Program-made: the position numbers and the translations under genes
Shown: positions 6,181 to 10,709 of the stretch, piece by piece
How the letters are laid out: the number at the start of each line of letters is the position of its first letter
Numbering within the stretch: the first letter of the stretch is position 1
The notes under the pieces: model-generated
What the model saw: only the letters and a program-made list of their open reading frames with translations
Told to the model about the DNA's origin: nothing
Database searches by the model: none
DNA from: a bacterium
GTDB lineage: Bacteria; Planctomycetota; J058; JAJDCP01
Direction of reading: 5' to 3'
NCBI GenBank assembly: GCA_030428695.1
Contig: JAUIEM010000356.1
Location: 1-10,709 of the forward strand
DNA: 10,709 bases

Positions 6181-7476
6181 TCAGTCGAGGGGGAAGAACT
6201 CGCCGTCGTTCTCGTCGGCCAGGCGGCTCATGAAGGAGGTGTTCGCGCCGGGGAAGCCGATCGTGTCGATGCGCACCTTGCGGAACTTGTTCAGCGCGGC
6301 GACGGCGTCGTGGATCTCGTCGAGCTTGTCGGTCATCAGCGGCGTGCCGGTCTCATCGGTCGGCGAGCCGTCGGAGATCAGGAAGAACAGGTTCGGGTCG
6401 CCCTCGATCTCGAAGGCCCGGTCGAGGGCGTCGCCGGTGTTGGTCACGCCCTCGGCGGTGATCGCCTTGGCCCAGGACACGGCCTTGCGCTTGGTCGACT
6501 CGCTCGCCGACTGCAGCTCGTTCTCCCAGACCGAGACCTGGGTCGAGAACTTGATCAGCGTGAAGCGGATGTCCGGGGTCAGGGACTCGACCAGCCGCAC
6601 CATCTCCTGCTTTGCCCGCTCGATGCGCATGCGCTCGGTGCTGCCGACGCCGGGGATGCCGTCGCTGGTGCCGCCGGTGTAGGGGTCGACCGCTTCCATG
6701 CTGCCCGAGATGTCGATCACGATCACGATGCGCTTGCTGAGCACCTCGGTGCCGAAGAACTCGGGGGCGTCGTCGAGCACCACGGTCGAGCCGGAGTCGC
6801 GGTCGTAGCCGCCGGTCTCGGGGCGGAAGCTCTCCTCGACGTCGTCGGCCCAGTAGCGGCGCCAGTCGTCGACCGACTCGAGGTCGAGCCCCGTGATCGC
6901 GTTCAGGGCGAGGCGCGACTCGATCCAGATGTCGTTGCGCCGCTTGTCGAACTTGTCGACCAGGTCGATCAGCGGGTTGACGGCGCGCACCACCTGGCGC
7001 CGGCCGACGGCGCGGCACAGCTCGAGCAGCACCTTCTCGGGCTGCTTCTTCGCGCCGAGGGCCTCGACCAGGGCGGCGTCGGCCTCGTCGCTCGCGAAGT
7101 CTTCGGCGACCTCGACGAGCAGGACCTTGGCCCGCCAGTCGGTGCGCTTGCTGGTCAGCTGGTCGAGCAGGAAGGAGCGGGCGGCGTCGTCGTCGAAGCT
7201 CTTGAGGCCCCCGGCGATGGCGTCGTGGATGCCGATCGACAGCCGCGGCTGCAGGTTCGGGATCGCATCGATCATCACCGAGCTCTCGAGCAGGGCCTCG
7301 GCGGCCTCTTCGGTGTCGAGCGCGGCGAGCTCGCCGATCGTCGCCTCCGCGATCGCCAGGTCGCCGCCCTGGGCCGCCTTGAACAGCCGTTTCTGCAGTT
7401 CCTTGGTCGGGTCTTTGGCCCACGCCGTCGCGCAGAGCAGCACGACCACGAAAGCACAGCGCGCGATCAGTTTCAT
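6181..7476 (-). CDS. Secreted protein with HEAT-like helical domain and C-terminal VWA domain
   Basis: 431 residues. Residues 1-20 form a Sec signal peptide (MKLIARCAFVVVLLCATAWA^K). Residues about 25-210 are helical and HEAT-like, with repeating Ala/Leu/Asp-rich helices, and end in a segment of the type ALNAITGLDLESVDDWRRYW. A similar 'L-x-x-I-T-G... W-R-x-W/Y-W' segment is common at the end of HEAT arrays in planctomycete proteins. Residues about 248-431 are a von Willebrand factor A domain with a complete MIDAS metal site: DISGS (Asp 255, Ser 257, Ser 259), Thr 345 in GVTNTGDAL, and Asp 369 in ISDGSPTD. It probably binds a protein or surface ligand through Mg2+ outside the cytoplasm. Partner unknown. 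ATG 7476 is preferred over the adjacent GTG at 7479 because AGGAG lies 6 bases upstream. It follows the helicase gene after 72 bases and precedes clpS by 68; no functional link is evident. Confidence 0.88.
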   Translation of the reverse strand: MKLIARCAFVVVLLCATAWAKDPTKELQKRLFKAAQGGDLAIAEATIGELAALDTEEAAEALLESSVMIDAIPNLQPRLSIGIHDAIAGGLKSFDDDAARSFLLDQLTSKRTDWRAKVLLVEVAEDFASDEADAALVEALGAKKQPEKVLLELCRAVGRRQVVRAVNPLIDLVDKFDKRRNDIWIESRLALNAITGLDLESVDDWRRYWADDVEESFRPETGGYDRDSGSTVVLDDAPEFFGTEVLSKRIVIVIDISGSMEAVDPYTGGTSDGIPGVGSTERMRIERAKQEMVRLVESLTPDIRFTLIKFSTQVSVWENELQSASESTKRKAVSWAKAITAEGVTNTGDALDRAFEIEGDPNLFFLISDGSPTDETGTPLMTDKLDEIHDAVAALNKFRKVRIDTIGFPGANTSFMSRLADENDGEFFPLD

Positions 7477-7482
7477 CACGAT

Positions 7483-7487
7483 CTCCT
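7483..7487 (-). promoter_or_regulatory. Ribosome binding site deciding the VWA gene start
   Basis: AGGAG on the minus strand, 6 bases before ATG 7476 but only 3 before GTG 7479, so ATG is the better start. The two candidates are adjacent codons and the choice changes one residue. Confidence 0.5.
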
Positions 7488-7518
7488 GGCAGTCCGCCGG
7501 TTGGAATTCCCTCCATGG

Positions 7519-7562
7519 TGATTGTGGCCGATGACTGTCGCCGGACTGTCAGGATTGTGTCA
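7519..7562 (-). repeat. Four degenerate 11-bp units at the end of the helicase gene
   Basis: On the minus strand four consecutive 11-base units read TGACACAATCC, TGACAGTCCGG, CGACAGTCATC and GGCCACAATCA. Units 2 and 3 share GACAGTC, units 1 and 4 share CACAATC, and units 1-3 share GACA at the same place. The first unit overlaps the last helicase codons. The spacing is one DNA helical turn, which would suit an operator for the VWA gene. Degenerate; chance is possible. Confidence 0.3.
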
Positions 7563-9225
7563 GGGGAACAGGAATTTCGGCTGCCCTGGCGGCGCCCGGC
7601 CGCGGCGCGCAGTGCTCGGCGAGCAGCTCGAGCCGGAGCGCCTCGTCGCGCCGCCGCACCGGCCGCCCGTGCCGCTGCGTCAGCCGCGCCGCTCGCCCGG
7701 GCTCGAGCGGCTCGGCGCGCCAGTCTGCGCCCTCCATCGCGCTGGCGACCGCCGCGCGCCCGAGCTTGCGCAGCTCGTAGTCGCAGGCCTCGACCGCCTC
7801 CTCGAGATGGGAGAAGCGTGCGCGCGCCTTGCCGTCCCAGCGCACCTGGTAGCGCCGCCCGTGGCCGCCGGTGTCGAGCACCAGCACGCAGCACAGCCGG
7901 CGCTTGCGCAGGAAGTGCAGCGCCAACCCGCGGGAGCCCAGCGACACCCAGGCGTGGGGCGAGATCGCGACGACTTCGGCGTCCGGCCGCCGCGCCAGGG
8001 GATCGAAGCCCTCGGCCCGGCGCTTGATGTCCGCCAGCGTGATCTCCCCCGGCTCGATCTCGAAGCCCGGGGGCGCCGCGTCGAGGATGTGGCGGTAGGC
8101 GGCGGCCGCTTCCCGCGCATCCGCCCCCTCCAGCTGCAGGTCACGGGGCAGGCCGAACAGGCTGGGCAGCGTCGCGAGCGGCAGCCGGGACGCGTCGACG
8201 AAGTCGAGGATCAGGCAGTCGCGCTTGCCCGGCGCCAGCCGCGTCCCGCGCCCGACGCATTGGGCGTAGAGCCCGGAGGAGCGGGTCGGACGGGCCATCG
8301 CCACGCAGCTGACCCCGGGGTCGTCGAAGCCCTCTGTCAGCACCCCGATGTTGGTCAGGGCCTGGAGCCGCCGCTCGCGGAAGGCCTCGAGCCGGCGCTT
8401 CCGCTCGTCCCGCGCCAGCCCGCCGTGGATCACCGCCGCGCGCACCCCGACCAGGTTCAGCGCCCGGGCGAGGTTCTCGGCGTGGCGCACCGTGACGCAG
8501 AACACCAGGCTGCGCCGGTCGCGGGCCAGCTCCTGCAGGGAGCGCGCGACCAGGGCGTTGCGCTCTTCGATGTCGACCGCCTCGGCCAGCTCGTCGACCG
8601 CGAAGTCCGCGCCCCCGCCGACTTCCTGCAGGTCGGCCGCGGTCGCGATGCGGAAGCCGCGCAGCGGCGCGAGGTAGCCGTCCGCGATCAGGGCGCTGAG
8701 GGGCTGGCTGAAGACGATCTCGTCGAAGATCTCGTCGAGCCCCTGGCCGTCCCCGCGCCGGGTCGTCGCCGTGAAGCCGAGCAGGGTGCCGTCGTAGTCG
8801 GCATCGAACACCCCGAGGCCGCGCAGCACCCGGAGGTTGTCCTCCGCCGCCGCGTGGTGGCACTCGTCGTAGACGATCAGGCCGAAGTCGCGGCTCGCCC
8901 GCAGCCGCTCGAGCCGTGCGGGACGCAGCGAGCGCAACGAGGCGACGACCACCCGCGCCGAAGCCGGCGCCCGCCGCGTTCCCTGCTCGATCGCGACCTC
9001 CGCCTCCGCGGGGAGGGCGGCCCGGATCTTCCGCTCCGCCTGCTCGAGCAGCTCGCTGCGGTGGGCGAGGACCAGCACCGGCCGCCGCGCCATCGCCGCG
9101 AGGCGGCTGAAGATCACCGTCTTGCCGGACCCCGTCGGCAGGCAGACCAGCAGCCGGCGCACGCCGCGCCGGCGCGCCGCGAGGACGGCGGCGATGGCCT
9201 GTTGTTGGTAGGGGCGGAGCTGCAC
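7549..9225 (-). CDS. Superfamily 2 DEAD/DEAH-box helicase, RadD-like
   Basis: 558 residues with the full SF2 helicase set: Q-motif-like LRPYQQQAI at 3-11, Walker A PTGSGKT at 30-36, motif Ia (LAHRSELLEQA) near 53, motif II DECHH at 120-124, motif III GFTATTRRGDG at 150-160, motif IV (LVFCVTVRHAENL) near 240, motif V TNIGVLTEGFDDP at 291-303, and motif VI QCVGRGTRLAPGK from 322. The motif VI and LILDF context is close to that of RadD/YejH, a DNA repair helicase that works with single-strand binding protein, and to phage-type SSL2-like helicases. Residues about 345-558 are not a recognised domain, and no Cys-rich zinc finger like RadD's is visible. The start is GTG at 9225, directly after seven Cs and without a visible Shine-Dalgarno; the Q-motif at residue 3 argues that little is missing. 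It is an ATP-dependent nucleic-acid translocase in the cytosol; the specific pathway is unknown. Followed by the VWA gene after 72 bases. Confidence 0.9.
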   Translation of the reverse strand: MQLRPYQQQAIAAVLAARRRGVRRLLVCLPTGSGKTVIFSRLAAMARRPVLVLAHRSELLEQAERKIRAALPAEAEVAIEQGTRRAPASARVVVASLRSLRPARLERLRASRDFGLIVYDECHHAAAEDNLRVLRGLGVFDADYDGTLLGFTATTRRGDGQGLDEIFDEIVFSQPLSALIADGYLAPLRGFRIATAADLQEVGGGADFAVDELAEAVDIEERNALVARSLQELARDRRSLVFCVTVRHAENLARALNLVGVRAAVIHGGLARDERKRRLEAFRERRLQALTNIGVLTEGFDDPGVSCVAMARPTRSSGLYAQCVGRGTRLAPGKRDCLILDFVDASRLPLATLPSLFGLPRDLQLEGADAREAAAAYRHILDAAPPGFEIEPGEITLADIKRRAEGFDPLARRPDAEVVAISPHAWVSLGSRGLALHFLRKRRLCCVLVLDTGGHGRRYQVRWDGKARARFSHLEEAVEACDYELRKLGRAAVASAMEGADWRAEPLEPGRAARLTQRHGRPVRRRDEALRLELLAEHCAPRPGAARAAEIPVPLTQS

Positions 9226-9267
9226 GGGGGGGTCCGGGTTCGAGGCGCCGGCATGGTAGCGGGGGGG
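9226..9267 (-). repeat. Two C7 homopolymer tracts before the helicase start
   Basis: On the minus strand seven Cs lie at 9267-9261 and seven more at 9232-9226, the latter touching the GTG start. An ATG at 9254 sits between them and is one base out of frame with the helicase. Whether this is a slippage switch, a consensus error or simply GC-rich noise cannot be told from one sequence. Confidence 0.5.
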
Positions 9268-9280
9268 TACGACAGGAATC

Positions 9281-9304
9281 GATCTCGATCGGGATCGGGA
9301 TCGC
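9281..9304. repeat. Four tandem GATC-containing hexamers
   Basis: GATCTC, GATCGG, GATCGG and GATCGC run head to tail, placing GATC at 9281, 9287, 9293 and 9299 with an exact 6-bp period. The block lies in the 153-base gap between the HEAT-repeat stop and the helicase start. It could be a protein binding cluster, a methylation-sensitive site or a short microsatellite. The remainder of the gap shows no convincing promoter. Confidence 0.6.
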
Positions 9305-9378
9305 CATCGGCCTCGGAAGCGACCGCAAGAAGGCCGCGCCGAGGACGCCAGATCCGCGACCCCGGCTCTTCCGCGCCC

Positions 9379-10709
9379 CTACTCCCCGCGTCCCCGCAGC
9401 GCCTCCGCGGCGAAGGCCGCGCGCAGCGTGTGATCGCCGGCCCGCAGCGCCTCGACCCGCGCCAGGCCGTCGGGCCCGAGAGCGGCCATCGTGCCGACCA
9501 GCAGGCGTCCGTGCACCGGGCGCTCCTCCAACCAGCCGGCGAGGCTGTCCAGGGCCGGCGCGCCGTCCGCGCCGAGGCGGGCGAGCAGGCCGAGGACCTT
9601 GGTCGCGAGCCGCTCGTCCCCGAGCAGCTCGGGATGCGTCGCCAGGCCGATGACCGTCTCCGCCGGAGGTTCCGCGCCGCTGGCGAGCAGCGCCGCGAGC
9701 AGCCGGTCGCTGACCAGGAAGTTGTCGTAGGGCTCCGCGGGGAGCAAGGCGAGCAGCCGCGGCACCTCCGGCGCGAGGGCAGGACCGAACCGGGCGAGGG
9801 CGCCGAGCAGCCGCCAGGTCTGCACGTCCTCGTCGTCGAGCAGGCCGAGCAGCGCGGGCAGGAGCTCCGCCTCGCGGGCCCGCAGCTCGTCGTCCGCGGG
9901 CCAGCCGGCGACCACACCGACGGCGTCCCCGCGCACCAGGTAGTCGTCATCGGCCAGGGCGGGGCCCAGCCGGTCGAGGCAGGCAGGGCCGAGCCGGAAC
10001 AGCGCGCGGTGGAAGAGCTCCCCGCGGTTGCGCAGGGCGCCGACGAGCTGTGCGGCGAGCGCCTCCTGGGCCTCTGCCGGGGTGCTGTCGACCAGGTAGT
10101 GGGCGGCCTCGACATCGGTGTAATAGGCGGCGAGCGCGTGCTCCGCGACGATCGCCCTGGTCTCCGCGTCCGTCGGCCCGATCGCCCGCAGGCAGCGCAT
10201 CGTCGACTCTGCGAGGGTGCCGCCCGCGCGGCGCAGGTCTTCGCGCTGCAGCAGCGCGCACAGGCTCGGGACGGCGGCGGCCTCGAGGGCGACGACCGCG
10301 CGCTCAGCCAGCTCGTGGGCGAAGATCGGCGCGCTCAGATCGTTGAGGCCGGCCTCGTAGGCGGCGCACACCGCCTCGAAAAAGGCGAGCACCGTCGGCG
10401 CGTCCTCCGCGCCCGCGAGGGCGAGGCCGAGCGCCGCCCCGGCGCGCACCGACCAGGCGCGCTCGCCGTCGTCCGCGGTCGCGCGCAGGAAGGCGAGGGC
10501 CTCCTGCCCCGCCGCGCCGGTCACCGGCGCCAGCGCTCCCAGCAGCTCGAGCAGCGCCGCGTGCGGGCGCTCGCCGAGCGTGTCCCCGGCGGCCAGCGCG
10601 ATCATCCCGGGCAGCTCGGGAGCGGCCGCGGCCCCGAGCGCGGGGAGCACGGCCGGCGCGCTCTGCTGCAGGGCACGGTCGTCACTCTGCAGCCACGCGG
10701 CCGCGAGCG
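9379..10709 (-). CDS. HEAT-repeat protein, 5' end cut by window edge
   Basis: The frame is open from the right edge to TAG at 9379 (442 visible residues). The codons above the GTG at 10650 still read as the same helical repeat (AWLQSDDRALQQSAPAVLPA), so the true start lies outside the window and GTG 10650 should not be taken as the start. The whole visible protein is Ala/Leu-rich paired helices about 35-40 residues apart, with recurring patterns such as ALxxLGPxxLxRL, LLPALLGLLDDEDV and VLGLLARLGADGAPAL, typical of HEAT/Armadillo solenoids. Such proteins are scaffolds for protein-protein contacts; no catalytic motif, membrane segment or signal peptide is visible in this part. It ends 153 bases before the helicase gene, a gap wide enough for a separate transcript. 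Function and partner unknown. The neighbouring VWA protein has a HEAT-like region too, but no specific shared sequence is evident. Confidence 0.85.
   Translation of the reverse strand, partial: LAAAWLQSDDRALQQSAPAVLPALGAAAAPELPGMIALAAGDTLGERPHAALLELLGALAPVTGAAGQEALAFLRATADDGERAWSVRAGAALGLALAGAEDAPTVLAFFEAVCAAYEAGLNDLSAPIFAHELAERAVVALEAAAVPSLCALLQREDLRRAGGTLAESTMRCLRAIGPTDAETRAIVAEHALAAYYTDVEAAHYLVDSTPAEAQEALAAQLVGALRNRGELFHRALFRLGPACLDRLGPALADDDYLVRGDAVGVVAGWPADDELRAREAELLPALLGLLDDEDVQTWRLLGALARFGPALAPEVPRLLALLPAEPYDNFLVSDRLLAALLASGAEPPAETVIGLATHPELLGDERLATKVLGLLARLGADGAPALDSLAGWLEERPVHGRLLVGTMAALGPDGLARVEALRAGDHTLRAAFAAEALRGRGE

Noticed and set aside
9311..9344. CCTCGG/CCGAGG inverted repeat as a terminator after the HEAT gene
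   Set aside because: Only 6-bp arms, a 22-base loop, no extension and no T-tract; expected by chance in such DNA.
8141..10115. Out-of-frame minus-strand open frames spanning the HEAT-helicase gap
   Set aside because: They are Arg/Pro/Ala-rich without domains and run through the GATC repeat and both real genes. Only the HEAT and helicase frames show conserved motifs.
1..10709. CRISPR array, tRNA/rRNA gene, IS element, toxin-antitoxin or prophage content
   Set aside because: No spaced palindromic repeats, cloverleaf, transposase or phage motif was seen on either strand, and base composition looks uniform across the window.

Overview
The window is a high-GC bacterial segment (roughly 70% G+C by eye, with GC-rich third codon positions) in which all eight supported protein genes lie on the minus strand. 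No tRNA, rRNA, CRISPR array, transposase or integrase is visible. Three features suggest a Planctomycetota-like or similar large-genome, high-GC Gram-negative chromosome: a secreted HEAT-like plus VWA protein, a tricorn-type S41 protease with a signal peptide, and a divergent pseudopilin cluster. This assignment is an inference, and Myxococcota or a related lineage is not excluded.

In the direction of transcription (high to low coordinates) the layout is as follows. A HEAT-repeat protein is cut by the right edge (9379-10709). A 153-base gap with GATC hexamers and C-tracts follows. Next come an SF2 helicase resembling RadD (7549-9225), a secreted HEAT-like/VWA protein with an intact MIDAS (6181-7476), clpS (5786-6112), and a secreted tricorn-like protease with a beta-propeller, a PDZ domain and a complete catalytic tetrad (2805-5633). 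A structured 123-base gap leads into a tight type II secretion/type IV pilus-like operon: GspG-like, GspI-like and GspH-like pseudopilins, then a GspL-like (PilM-PilN type) inner-membrane assembly protein cut by the left edge (1-1454).

The last four genes overlap by 4 and 23 bases and then are 12 bases apart, so they almost certainly form one transcript and build one envelope-spanning fibre or secretion machine. Two of the three pseudopilins depart from the prepilin consensus: Arg instead of Gly at -1 in the first, and Asp instead of Glu at +5 in the second. The HEAT, helicase, VWA, clpS and protease genes are neighbours without an obvious single pathway. ClpS (cytosolic N-degron adaptor) and the tricorn homologue (exported peptidase) share a proteolysis theme but should act in different compartments. 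clpS and the protease gene each have a similar extended -10 box (TGG-TATAAG and TGG-TAGAAT).

The most useful leads are the non-canonical prepilin sites, the C7 tract that separates an upstream ATG from the helicase frame by one base, the 11-bp-spaced repeat between helicase and VWA genes, and the uncharacterised C-terminal third of the helicase. I see no clear evidence of a wholly new defence or mobile system.
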